From Perilla frutescens (lineage: Eukaryota; Streptophyta; Magnoliopsida; Lamiales; Lamiaceae), in assembly GCA_026008535.1 (NCBI GenBank), contig BRKX01000001.1, positions 38,901,817 through 38,965,816 on the forward strand: a DNA stretch of 64,000 nucleotides, written 5' to 3'. The translations under genes and the position numbers were made by a program. The notes beneath the pieces are model-generated. The model did no database searches, was not told where the DNA came from, and saw only the letters and a list, made by a program, of their open reading frames with translations. Below are positions 47,508-58,812 of the stretch, piece by piece (positions within the stretch are counted from its first letter, which is position 1; every line of letters begins with the position of its first letter).

Positions 47508-48087
47508 GAGAAGTTGCAACTGAACCAAAAGGCGCATCAGTTCAGTCAGCAAAAGGGTCCAAAACTGGTCAAGCCATTAGTTCAAGGGAAAAGCAAGCTG
47601 AAAAACTTGCAAACTGATGAGGGGCATGGAAGCTGAGAAGTCAAGAGAACTGGAACTGATCAAAAAACCAATCAGTTCAAACTGGAGAAATAACTCATGA
47701 TCAGCTGAAATAAGTAGCTGAACTGAAGGAAGAGATGGAAGCCATCTCACCTGAAGAAAGAGCTGAACTGAAAAGTCATCTCAATTGAAGCTGATTAAGC
47801 TAATTGGAGATTGCTAGATACAGCCAAGTCATCTGATGACGTCAGCAGCTCAAAACCACGCGGAGGTTCAGAAGAGAGAGATTTGAACAGATAAGTTCAA
47901 ATTTATTTTTCTGAAGGGAATAGTAAAATGATGTGGCAAACCATTGTTACTGTTGGACCCATCTCCCCTCTCTCCTCATTTATCCCCAACTGATAGATTT
48001 GAAAACTAATCGATGAATTAATCAGAACCATTCGAATTAGCCCCTCTCAAATCCTTTTTACTATTGGATTCACCGTCTACTTGAAAG

Positions 48088-48100
48088 TTATAAATAAATT
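48088..48100 (+). promoter_or_regulatory. TATA-like box before extra ORF A
   Basis: GTTATAAATAAATTGG, about 130 bp before the ATG of extra ORF A, followed by a C- and A-rich leader with no upstream ATG that I noticed. Confidence -1.
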
Positions 48101-48225
48101 GGCCGAACCCCTTCTCAGTTCACCCAAAGAGCCAATTAAGCATTCAAGTATTCCTTCTCAGAAATCTCAATAAAAAAACTTTTACCTTTTAAAGATCCCA
48201 GAAAAACATCTCTAAAATCCTTCAA

Positions 48226-48917
48226 ATGGCTCAATGCTCTGCCAACCCCAACCGAAGGAAGTACAACTTCAAGTTGACTGGTGAAGACTCAAGGACGTTC
48301 TGCAAAGATCTCTATCATGACAAGATGCTCAGCAGAGCCAACTTTAGAAGATTCACTAACAATTCTCAACTAAGTGAAATGGTCATCAAAGCGATTGAGA
48401 AGGCTAAGCTAAAGACGTTCACAGAGGGTGCTCCCATATAAGTATATCTGAAAGCCATACCTGAATTATTTCTCAACTCAACAAGTAAAGAGAACTCTCT
48501 GGTGTTCAAAACTGAAGTTAGAGGTCGAGAAATCGTAATCACTCCTTTAGTTTTACAGATAATATTTAACCTACCAGAAGGAGGAAGTGATATTGAAGAA
48601 GCAGATGTGGATGCTGAAAACTGCTTCGATAGATGGTCGAGTATCTGTTTTGATGATAGTTTCTACATTAACCACCTGACATCAAAATTCTCGAAGGAAT
48701 TTCAAGTGCTAGCGGCAGTTGCCACCAAAATGCTAGTAGGATTGTGTGGAAGCCACTCTGAAATGTCAGAGATAAAGTACAAAATCTGGAATGCCATCCG
48801 GGAGGAAAAAGAGACAGATTGTTCTCTATACTTCTTTAGTCAATTAAAGAAGTTTGTAGATATTATGGAAGCCAAAACAAACAGTCGCAAACGCTTCCCA
48901 TAAAAGATGAACTATCT
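48226..48917 (+). pseudogene. Extra ORF A of the outer element, 5' part
   Basis: Opens MAQCSANPNRRKYNFKLTGE. One in-frame TAA at 48439 divides it; the same frame then continues to 48902. It contains TPLVLQIIFNLPEGG, LAAVATKMLVGLCG and YFFSQLKKFVDIMEA, which resemble the plant 'putative transposon protein' domain carried between pol and the 3' LTR by many copia and gypsy elements. Its function is not known. The reading frame is cut by the insertion of the inner copia element at TATCT and resumes after it at 57978. Confidence -1.
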
Positions 48918-49828
48918 TGTTAGTGCCATCGTCATGCACTAAGTTTTGTGTTGTTGTATTGGCGAGATATGTTCGAGAATGTGTGCCTGGGTATGTCCCA
49001 TGAAGATTTGTTTTCCGCTGTGCAAGAAAAGAAAGAACAGTTGGTGAACTGTTCTAGAGTATGTCCCAGACAGAACCAGGGACACTCTATTTATGGCAGT
49101 TTCCATGTTGGAAAGATCTTGCGCCGAACGAGTTTGGAATGTCAAGATTAATTCGTTTTACTGCCTTGTGGTGTAGATCCAGTGCTGAATTAACCCCTCT
49201 ACACATAGAGAGTATCTACACACGTATGGAAGGCCACAAACCACAATCCACATACCATATTGGCGGCGGATGAAAGATCGACGCCTATATGAAGACCGAA
49301 TTGAGGAGCAATCGGTACCACTGATATTTTATTTAGATTCTAGTGTTAGAATCAGTTTGTGGTCATTTTTGTAACTAGTAGTTGTTCATTAAAATGTTCA
49401 ACATGATAGACTAGTTTTGAGTGTTTACGAGTGAAACACGTGAGGGGATTTTTATTCCAGTTTTATACGCAATCTCGGGAGAGATTGTAAGTTGAAGTCC
49501 TGGGTAGCTAGAGGGAGTCTAGTGTCATGGTTGTGAGGGGATCTTACAACTTTTAGCTAGCGAAAGAGTTCGAGGAGAAGAACGGGTGACATAAGGCGGG
49601 AGGCTTGTATGTGTAAGATTCTTAATACACTCTTCGAAGGAGTACCAGTCGAATCTTCAAGTTTGGGAGCAATCCCCCCAGAGTAGGTTGGTTGAACCGA
49701 ACTGGGTTATCATCTCATGCGTTTTTACTGCTTTGTTATTTTATGTTCTTGCATCTGTCCAACACATATCACAGAACAGTTTTTAAGCAGTTAACTAAAA
49801 ACGTATAAGCACGGATTACTGTTTTTCA
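48918..49828 (+). repeat. 5' LTR of the inner copia element
   Basis: Starts TGTTAGTGCCATCGTC and ends GTTTTTCA. Contains a weak TATA-like CTATTTATGG near 49087 and one TGTCCCAGACA palindrome (49062-49072). Same length as the 3' copy. Confidence -1.
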
Positions 49829-49830
49829 AT

Positions 49831-49842
49831 TGGCACCAGAGC
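49831..49842 (+). other. Primer binding site of the inner element
   Basis: TGGCACCAGAGC, two bases after the LTR. It differs from the usual TGGTATCAGAGC at two positions. Confidence -1.
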
Positions 49843-49907
49843 GGGTTGCCTGTATTCAGGGTTGATCTTGGGATTTTAATCCGTGTTATTGTGTTGTTTT
49901 TGCCGAG

Positions 49908-51660
49908 ATGAACTCGATGAAAGAAGGAGCATCGACGGTGCGACCTCCGCTGCTTGATGGCAATAATTATACCTATTGGAAAGCTCGTATGACAGCTTTC
50001 ATTCGCTCAATTGATGAGCGTGCCTGGAAGATGGTGACTGAAGGGTGGAAGTCTTCTGTCAAGAAGGATGAGAAAGGCAAAGCGGTGCTGAAGCCAGAAG
50101 AAGAGTTTGACGATACTGATTATCAGATCATGGGACTGAATGCTAAAGCTATGAATGCTATTTTCTCTGCAGTGGACATGAACGTGTTCAAACTCATCTC
50201 CACATGTGACAAAGCCAAGGATACGTGGGATATCTTGCAGACCACATTTGAAGGAACTAGCAGTGTTCGTGCCTCTCGAATGCAACTACTTACCACCAGA
50301 TTTGAGAACCTTCGCATGGATAAAGCTGAAAAACTTGCTGATTTCAACGCCAAGATTTGCGACATCACTAATGAAAGCTTTGCGCTTGGAGAAGAGATCT
50401 CTGAAGAGAAACTTGTGCGAAAGGTTTTGCGATCTATGCCTAGAAGATTCACTTATAAAGTCACGGCCATTGAAGAGGCCAAAGACGTGAGCAAGATGAA
50501 GTTACAGGAGCTGATGGGTTCTTTGCGAACCTTTGAAATGGGGCTGGCAGATGAAGAAATAGTGTAGAAGAAAAGCATAGCTTTTCAGGTAGGTTCCAGT
50601 ACTGATGTGCCAAGTAATGTTTCTGACAGTTCGGACCTTGCAGAATCAGTTGCATTACTTTCAAAGAATTTTTCCAGGTTTACAAGACAATTTGAGAAAT
50701 CATCTCAAAATTATACTGCCAAGAACCGATTCTCTAAACCTCACAAAACCAAGGATGATGAGTCAAATGATGACAGATATAAGGAAGCGAAGTGTTGTGA
50801 ATGTGGTGGTTATGGTCACTATCAAGTCGAGTGTGCTAACACTCTAAAAAAGAAGAACAAGTCATATTGTTCTACCGTTAGTGAAAGTGATGATCCTGAT
50901 GATAGTGAAAGTGATGAAGAAGGTGTAAGCAATCATATTGCTTTGATGACACACTCTGTCAAAGAGTCTGTGCCTGTATCTATTCCTGACAGTGGGGTCG
51001 AGAAAATTTCAGAATGTAGCGATGATGAAGAAGATGAAGAATTCTCTGTGGAATCAACTATGGAGGCGTATAAGAAGTTTCATTCCAGTTGGATCATGGT
51101 GGTTAAGGTCAATGAAGACCTGTTAAAAGAGAATTCCAATCTCTTGAAAGAAAGAGATAATCTCTCTACTCGCCTTAATGAGGTACAAAATGAATTAATG
51201 CAGTCCAGAAATTGTACTTAAGCACAGAATGGTGAACTCCTACACCTAAAGAAGCTTGTCAAAATGATGAACTCGGGATCATCTCAACTGGATGAAATTC
51301 TTTCCAAAGGAAAGAGTCCTCTAGATCGTTCTGGGCTCGGATATAATGGCGCTCATACTTATGACGTATTCTGTCAAGGACAATCATCTGGAACAAAAGA
51401 TTCAACAGTTCCAGAGTTGAGAGATGAGCCAAAGAACAAGCAGTAGCGAAGGAAGTCTCATCAAAAGACACGTGTTGTGTGTCATTACTGTGAGAAACCC
51501 GGTCACATTCGACCACATTGCAGAAACTTGATCAATGACCTCCGAAGGATGAAAAGAAGGGGTTTTGTAGAATCTGATCAGTTTTCCAAAAGTAATGTCC
51601 GAAACAGATCCAGGAACAATCACAAAAATTATGTGGTTCGCACTGCACTTAATATTCATG
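49908..51660 (+). pseudogene. gag: gag of the inner copia element, broken by stops only
   Basis: ATG opens MNSMKEGASTVRPPLLDGNN. The UBN2-type gag region covers 49908-50567 (TYWKARMTAFIRSIDERAW, DTWDILQTTFEGTSSV, LVRKVLRSMPRRF). The same frame continues after a TAG at 50565, with a zinc knuckle CCECGGYGHYQVEC near 50793, then stops at 51219 (TAA) and 51444 (TAG), and a second knuckle CHYCEKPGHIRPHC (51480). No frameshift is needed from 49908 to about 51660, so decay is by point nonsense changes. Two zinc knuckles separated by an acidic, coiled-coil segment is a larger gag than the copia minimum. Confidence -1.
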
Positions 51661-52941
51661 CAAAAAGTAGCTAGTACTTTGACATCGGATGCTCTCGGCA
51701 TATGACCAGAGAAGCTAGCATGCTGAGCAACATACAAAATGATTGCTCATATCAATCTGTTACCTTTGGAGATGGTGTTAAAGGTAGAGTGCAGGGCCGT
51801 GGATGCCTAAATGTGCATGGGATGCCCAACTTGGAGGACGTGCTGCTTGTAGAAGGACTAAAGGCTAATTTAATTAGCATTAGTCAGCTGTGTGACCAAG
51901 GTCTCTTGGTGCATTTCACTAGAGACAAATACCTTGTCAAGAACAAAGAAAGTGTTCTGCTGATGGTCGGGAACAGATCACGGGACAATTGTTATCTTCT
52001 CAGCATGAAGGAAACGTGCTTCAGATCTCAACTAAATGAAGCAAACTTGTGGCATGAAAATCTTTAGCCAGATCAGTGATCAAGAATCATTAATTGCCCT
52101 TGTTAAAAATGATTGTTCCAGGTTTGAAGAAACTACTGGAAGTGTGTCTGTTTCTGTGCCTAACAGAAGTGAAGACTGTAATCGGATTGAATGAATATCT
52201 GAGAGCAATGATGCTCTTAAAAACCATCCAGTGGTTAATGATCTGGAAGAACCTGCTGCCCAGATTGATGATGAGAGCCTTGATGGTACTGTCCATGTTC
52301 CTACATCTGTGCCGGACAGTTCTGAAAACAGAGACCTAACTGAAGCAAGGCCTCAGAAACAAGATAAGTTTGTTATCTAACCCAAAGGTTTTGAAGACCA
52401 CCACCAACCTGAGGTTGTGTACAAACTGAAAAAGGCACTTTGCGGTCTCAAAGAAGCTCCACGAGCTTGGTATGTTGATATTGGCTTTGGATCTGTGTCA
52501 AACGGAATGGTGGACGAGTTTCAGAAGAGTACTTCAGGAGGACATTTCTTCCTTGGAAACAACATGGTCTCTTGGTTTTGTAAGAAACATAATTCCATTT
52601 CGTCATCTACTACCAAAGAAGAATATGTTGCGGTTGGACATTGGTGTACACAACTTTTATGGATGAAGCATGTGCTGGTTGATTATGGTGTGCCACAGTT
52701 TGTTCTTACCATACTCTGTGACAATATGAGAGACATAAATAGTTCAAAGAATTTAGTTCAGCACACTTGGACGAAACATATAGATATTCGCCATCACTTC
52801 ATTCGTGAACTGGTTGAAGATGGATCTTTTGTGATCGAGTATGTTGGAACAGATACCCAATTTGCGGATATTTTCACTAAGGCACATGATAGTAGAAGAT
52901 TTAAAACACATAGATCCTCATCGGGTCTTTGTGTTCTCTGA
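51661..52941 (+). pseudogene. pol: pol remnant of the inner element: protease, GAG-pre-integrase and RNase H pieces
   Basis: The protease site reads YFDIGCSRHMT, so the Asp is kept but the usual DSG is DIG. The GAG-pre-integrase part follows (LISISQLCDQGL) and stops at LWHENL (52067). The whole integrase core is absent. After a linker, reverse transcriptase is represented only by KKALCGLKEAPRAWY (about 52429-52474) and is then joined directly to RNase H (EFQKSTSGGHFFLGNN, SSSTTKEEYVAV, TKHIDIRHHFIRELV, FADIFTKA). The YVDD catalytic site of the polymerase is missing. Two internal deletions therefore made the element non-autonomous. Confidence -1.
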
Positions 52942-54471
52942 ACTTCTCCTTTGCGAGAAGTATCTCAGTACAGTCTTGGTCAGTGATGTATATACAGAGA
53001 TTGTAAAATGACCAAGTGTTTTATGGTCTTTGCAAGTGTGTGCCTCTATGTGTGCTTGACAGAAGGAAGCACAGTTTGTAGCAGTTACTTTTTAGCTGTA
53101 ATGGCTAGTGGGCCCTCGAGTTTCTCGCCCAGCTTTTACTTCCCGAGGGCGTGCTGAGTAGATTTCATAAGGGAAGTGATCCCTAATTTTGAAAGGCTCT
53201 TGAAGAAATTTAAAAATCACTTGTGTTCTCCACATCTATTCCCACTGCCATCGTTCCCAGCAGTGATGTTATGTCTGCAACCCGCAGAAGTCTCTGCATC
53301 TGTGCCCTGCGATGCTCCTGAAGTGTTTGCGACTCTGTCTGAGTCAGTTTATGTGACAGATCCGGATCTCTCATCTAAATTTAGGGTGTTTGATGTTCTT
53401 TCCTCATCTCCGGTTGTGAAGGGAGAATTGAAGTTGATGACATTAAGGAGAATGATATTGCTGTTGAGGAAAATAATTCCTCACCTGATGCTGAATCTGT
53501 TCTACCTCTTTTAGAACAAGGAGAGATGTTTTCCAAGTCCCGTGGTGTGAAGTGCAAAAATTGCTCGATGAACCAGATGAATCCCCTTCTACCTCTGAGC
53601 ACCATGTTGATTCTGCTGATGCTAAGCAGAACTCTGATAAAGATGAGATTCATATCTGAATTCCAGACCTGAGCATGTCCAAGTCTGCTGATGAAGAATG
53701 CTAGAGCTCCGTCCCATTCTGGTGAAGTGGTAGATGATGTGTCTGCGGATGTCTCAGACAGTTCCACTTCTGAAGATGAATCTCTTGATTCAAGTTAGTT
53801 TTATCTGCTTTCCATCAAGGTCTTTCCAAACTGGTGGTTGATCGTTCTCTTGTTTCTGAACGATGGTTGGTTCAATCTGACGTTGAGGAAACTGGTGTGA
53901 TGGAATTATTGCATGATTTATATATGCTGCTCATTTGCTTATTGTTGTTGCTACTGGTCATCGTGTTACTCGGAGTCAGTCCGAATAGATGTTGGGCTTG
54001 GTCTCTGGACCTCGCCGACCGTTGATAAAAAATGCTCGAGCTCCTTCTCCCTCTGATGATGATTCTGAAAATGTGCCAGAGGATATGCCTGACAGATTAG
54101 CCTATGAGTCTGAAGCCTATGACTCAATGCTCAATACTTCACAAGCTTGCAGTGAAGATCTGATGTCCCTGCCGATATTGTTCTTCTCTTGGTGTGTGCC
54201 AATATCTGTCTCGGACAGTTTATGTTTTGGAGGAACAGTTACTTTTCAACGGCTAGTAGTGCCTTGATTTTCGCACCACGATCGATTCCACTTCTCCATA
54301 CCTAGCTGCGGGGTGATGTGTGAGGAATAAGTGAGTTAAGGAAATTTCCTATTTAGAGTTTCCTAATTAAGGTCTTAACCTTATTTTTCAAAAGAGACAG
54401 AATCGTTGCAAAATTTCTAAAGCCGTTCTCTCTCTGTTGTGTGTGTTTGAATTTTTGTTGTTCAAACTCCA
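52942..54471 (+). pseudogene. Spacer with two partial copies of the inner extra ORF
   Basis: Between pol and the main extra ORF there are broken copies of part of that ORF. Near 53690-53930 one finds KNARAPSHSG, then ESLDSS, then VDRSLVSERWLVQSD and ETGVMELLHDL. Near 53990-54180 there is RRPLIKNARAPSPSDDDSENVP. The main ORF has RRPLMKQARAPSPSDEEAED, HSLITERCLVKTDLEGTGV and DSLLHDL in the same order (55439-55680). Stops and frameshifts break both copies. Confidence -1.
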
Positions 54472-56592
54472 ATGGCGGACAAAGTTGTTTCTTCTAAGCC
54501 CTCTCAAGTGAAGAAACCCAGAATTTCTACTGAAGACTTGCGACGACAGCTCGCGGAGCTTTCTCAACCAATTGTGTTTTCGTCTTCAATTACCTCTGTC
54601 TCTGTGAAGCCATCTGTTGCTTCCTCTGAAGCTCTTGCTTCTGTGCCAACTTTTGTGGCACCTTCTGCTGATTTTCCGTCTCAATCTATGTCTGAGACAG
54701 ATCTCGATATTCAACCCTCTTCTAGGGTTTCTGAAGTGCCATCCTCTCCGCCCATGGTGTCTGCGGAAATTTTGGATGATTCAATTGCGGCTGTTATAGA
54801 GAATGTTGGAGGAAATGAAGTCTCCATGGCTTCTGTGGAAGATGATGTTGCCGCCGTTGCTGTTGGCGAAGAACCCACATCGATTGAGGAATTTGCTGCA
54901 TCTCTTGATGCTTTGAAATTTGTTCAAGCTCCGTCTCTTTCTGCTGCTATCCCGGTGTATAGTGACACGCCTGTTGTCGCGGTTCAAGTTCCTCTTGGTG
55001 AAGTATCACCTGTTGTTGTTGTTGAAAACCTTGTTCATGATCAAGGTGAAGATGATATTGATATCTCCTTCCTCGATGAGGATTCTCCTGTTCATTAGGA
55101 TGATTCCGTCCCTCCTCCAAAGGTTACCTCCTCCAAAACTCGCGGGTCCAAATGCAAGTTGGAATTGTGAGATGATCCGATGTCTGATGATGAAGATGAC
55201 ACGCCCATTGCCAATTTGAAATCCAAAGTGTTGGCCAAGGTTGCTGCGAAGAAGGGTTCTTCTACAAAAACCCCTAAATCCAAGAAAGTTGCTGCTAAGA
55301 AGGGGTCTTCATCAAAACCCCCCAAATCAGTGAAGCCTTCTGGGAAAAAGGCTGTTCCTAAGAAGCCTGAGGTTCTTCCTGCTCGCCGTGTGACATGGAG
55401 TGTGTCTGAGCAGAGGATGGGATTGATGTCGGGTCATCGTCGCCCGCTGATGAAGCAAGCCAGAGCACCTTCCCCCTCTGATGAAGAAGCAGAGGATGTC
55501 CCTGAGTTTGTGCCAGACAGATCAGATTCTGATACCGAGGACTTTGATTCAAGTAAGTTTATCTCTGCCCTCCACCAAAATCAATTCAAGATTGTTACTG
55601 GTCACTCGTTGATTACCGAGCGTTGTTTGGTTAAGACTGATTTAGAGGGAACGGGTGTTGACTCGTTGTTGCATGATCTCCGGTTAGAGAAATCTGCCTT
55701 TTGTGCTCCTCCTTTTATTGCTGCAATTGTTCATGAATTCTATGCCAACTTGTCCAAGCGTATGCGTGATGCGTCATATAAGCATGCTTTTTCTATTTTT
55801 ATGCGGGGTCATTAGATTGCTTTTTCCCCTGCTGTGATTAATGAGTTTTTGGGTCGTGAGAATCTTGTTGCTCCTGCGTCTGTGTTTGATTTGAATGAGG
55901 TTGTGTCGGAATTGACTGAAGGAAGTCGAGTTGTTTGGCCCTCGGGATGTGCGTTGTTGGCATCTGATTTGAGTGTGAAGTACTCAATACTTCACAAGGT
56001 TGCTGTTAGGAATTGGTTGCCCAGTACTCATGATTCTACAGTTGGCAAGTCCATGGCTTTGTTGCTGTTCAAAGTAGGCACTCGTAGTGAGTTTAATCTT
56101 GGCCTGCTGATCTTTGAGAACGTCTTTGCTCATGCCGAATCAACTCGTACCCAGCAACCTGTTGGATATCCTGGATTAGTCTTCAGCATCATAATGGCCC
56201 AGCATGATATTGTTTCTACAAATGATGTGTATGCGCCTGTTACGCAGCCGTTGTCAATCAGCCATAAGTTATTTTCATCTCAGCATGTTTCGGATGTTCC
56301 TGCCCGCGATGCTGATGAAAGCTCGAGACCTGTGCCACCATCTGTCCCAGACAGATCTGCTGCTTCTTTTGCTGTCACTTCTGTTTTCTTTGACAGGCAT
56401 ATCAAGTCTCTGGAGCGTGAAGATGTGTTTCTAAGCAAGTCCATTCGGACTTTCAAGACCAGGAAATAAGAGTTGGAGGCCTTGCTGATTGATCTCCAGG
56501 CCCGAACCCTTGGCCTTGCCTCGCCGCTTGATGTGTCGAGTGCTTTCTCTGTTCCTGCTGCTGATAAGCCGGCTGCTGTTGATGCCGATGCC

Positions 56593-56626
<34 letters not shown>

Positions 56627-56640
56627 CCTCCCCGGCCTGA
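54472..56640 (+). pseudogene. Extra ORF of the inner element (plant transposon-protein type)
   Basis: Opens MADKVVSSKPSQVKKP and holds one frame for about 720 codons, interrupted only by stops at 55096 (TAG), about 55168 (TGA), 55813 (TAG) and 56467 (TAA). The first third is Ser/Val/Pro-rich and acidic, the next has AAKKGSS-type basic repeats (55240-55330), and the last part (IAAIVHEFYANLSKRM, FSPAVINEFLG, MALLLFKVGTRSEFNLGLLIFENV) resembles the 'putative plant transposon protein' domain. It ends in a run of Asp codons (GAT)n. The role of such ORFs is not known; an envelope-like or nucleic-acid-binding function has been suggested for some lineages, and I see no signal peptide or membrane anchor here. 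Confidence -1.
56587..56626. repeat. (GAT)n microsatellite coding for poly-Asp
   Basis: About 11 GAT units near the end of the inner extra ORF. They encode an Asp run just before the final stop. Confidence -1.
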
Positions 56641-57049
56641 CGTTTGGTGTTTGCCATTTCTGGCAACAATTAAGGGGGAGAAGAATGTTGGTGAACAAAG
56701 GCCACGATTAGATGAAGGATGGCCTTTTGCTGCTGCTGTGTTGAGCGTGTGCTCAATTTTTTATGTTTGATGATTTCTGAACAAACATTTTATTGGGGAT
56801 GCTGTTTACCCTACTTTATTTTTTGTTGGTCTATACTTTATTTTTTGATCGACTGACAATGCATTTCTACACTGCGAAAACAATGCTCTGATCATGTTGA
56901 AGGCACTCCCAGTTCAGATTCAGGGGGAGTGTGCTTGTAACTGTCTCTGACAGTTTTTAAATATATCACTCATTTTGATATATTGTTGATCTGCGAAGGT
57001 TATTCAAGTGTTGTGCAGATCATGATGATAATTGCTGACCATAAACGCC
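56641..57049. other. 3' untranslated region of the inner element
   Basis: Non-coding sequence between the extra ORF and the polypurine tract. It contains one TGTCTCTGACA palindrome (56942-56952) and short GGGGGAG purine runs (56671 and 56923) that could be decoy polypurine tracts. Confidence -1.
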
Positions 57050-57061
57050 AAATGGGGAGAT
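57050..57061 (+). other. Polypurine tract of the inner element
   Basis: AAATGGGGAGAT directly before the 3' LTR, the plus-strand primer for reverse transcription. Confidence -1.
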
Positions 57062-57972
57062 TGTTAGTGCCATCGTCATGCACTAAGTTTTGTGTTGTTG
57101 TATTGGTGAGATATGTTCGACAATGTGTGCCTGGGTATGCCCCACGAAGATTTGTTTTCCGCTGTGCAAAAAAAGAAAGAACAGTTGGTGAACTGTTCCA
57201 GAGTATGTCCCAGACAGAACCAGGGACACTCTATTTATGGCAGTTTCCATGTTGGAAAGATCTTGCGCCGAACGAGTTTGGAAGGTCAAGATTAATTCGT
57301 TTTACTGCCTTGTGGTGTAGATCCAGTGCTGAATTAACCCCTCTACACATGGAGAGTATCTACACACATATAGAAGGCCACAAACCACAATCCACATACC
57401 ATATTGGCGGCGGATGCAAGATCGACGCCTATATGAAGACCGAATTGAGGAGCAATCGGTACCACTGATATTTTATTTAGATTCTAGTGTTAGAATCAGT
57501 TTGTGGTCATTTTTGTAACTAGTAGTTGTTCATTAAAATGTTCAACGTGATAGACTAGTTTTGAGTATTTACGAGTGAAACACGTGAGGGGATTTTTATT
57601 CCAGTTTTATACGCAATCTCGGGAGAGATTGTAAGTTGAAGTTGTGGGTAGCTAGAGAGAGTCTAGTGTCACGGTTGTGAGGGGATCTTACAACTTTCAG
57701 CTAGCGAAAGAGTTCGAGGAGAAGAACGGGCGACATAAGGCGGGAGGCTTGTATGTGTAATATCCTTAATACACTCTTCGAAGGAGTACCAGTCGAATCT
57801 TCAAGTTTGGGAGCAATCCCCCCAGAGTAGGTTGGTTGAACCAAACTGGGTTATCATCTCGTGCATTTTTACTGCTTTGTTATTTTATGTTCTTGCATCT
57901 GTCCAACATATATCACAGAACAATTTTTAAGCAGTTAACTAAAAACGTATAAGCACGGATTACTGTTTTTCA
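57062..57972 (+). repeat. 3' LTR of the inner copia element
   Basis: Same 911-bp length as the 5' LTR with about 26 substitutions, mostly transitions. Ends GTTTTTCA and is followed by the TATCT target duplication. Confidence -1.
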
Positions 57973-57977
57973 TATCT

Positions 57978-58812
57978 CAACAGAGTGAGCTTCATTCTGG
58001 AAAAGTTGATCCCTGACTTGATGGCAGAAGAAACCAATCCTCAACGAGTTGACCTGGATGATTTCATCCTAAAAGTGGATAAAGCAGCACTACCTCCTGT
58101 GAAAATTAGAGAGTCACAGCCACGACTGAGAAAGAAGCTGATTCCAACAGCGCTACTAACTCGAGAGAAGAGAAGACAGAGATGATGGAGCTTGAAGAGA
58201 TATCAAACTCCGACTCAAATAATGATTTTTTCAATATGGAGAGATTCATGCCACCTGAGGAAAGGCATGGGAACAAGAGTAACTCTGAAAAGAGTCAAGC
58301 TGAACAGAAAGCTGCTACACCAACTCAAGCGGAAACTGATAAAAGGAAAAAGCAGACAAGGGCAACTGAAGTGGAGTTTTCCACAAAGGTCTCAGCAGAC
58401 AGACCTCTCACCGTATCAAAACAAATCAAGAGGCGGACAAAGCCAGCCAAAGAAAAGACTGGAGAAACATCCAAGGCCAAGGGAGCTGCTAAAGAGAATG
58501 AAAAAGCTATTGCAGTTGAAGATGAGGTCCACTTTTGGGACCATCAGACTGGACATCAGCAGCCAGCTGCAGACAAAACCCAGTTCAGAGGTCATCAAAC
58601 TGAAGACCCGTAGCCGAGCAGAGCATCAAACGCAGTTCAAGGAACTTATCAAAAGCCTGAAGGAACAGGTAAAGCTGCTCTCTGAATCTATCCTAAATCT
58701 GGAAGCATACTCTGGAACTGAAGATTCTGAAGAAGACTCCTCAAATTATGAGGAAATACCAAACAGCTCTAGAAAAATAAAGAAAAGAAGAACTGACAAT
58801 AAGAAGAACTAG
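57978..58812 (+). pseudogene. Extra ORF A of the outer element, 3' part
   Basis: Resumes the frame interrupted at 48917: the sequence after the TATCT duplication opens into VSFILEKLIPDLMAEE without a frame change. It continues as a basic, charged, Lys- and Glu-rich tail with several frame breaks (near 58185 and 58613). The last stretch (QFKELIKSLKEQVKLLSE, about 58632) is a short coiled coil ending at a TAG at 58810. Confidence -1.

Larger units (their letters stand above)
48918..57972 (+). mobile_element. Inner Ty1/copia retrotransposon, complete with both LTRs
   Basis: Two 911-bp LTRs (48918-49828 and 57062-57972) flank the element, and TATCT is duplicated on both sides (48913-48917 and 57973-57977). 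Primer site, gag, partial pol, a large extra ORF and a polypurine tract are present on the + strand. The LTRs differ at about 26 positions by my count (about 2.9%). Integrase core and most of reverse transcriptase are missing, so it depended on another element. It sits inside extra ORF A of the outer element. Confidence -1.

Noticed and set aside
54472..56640. Envelope gene of the inner element
   Set aside because: No signal peptide, membrane anchor or cleavage site is visible; the sequence fits the plant transposon-protein type better.
56453..56698. Minus-strand frame with a His run
   Set aside because: Antisense of the (GAT)n tract of the extra ORF.
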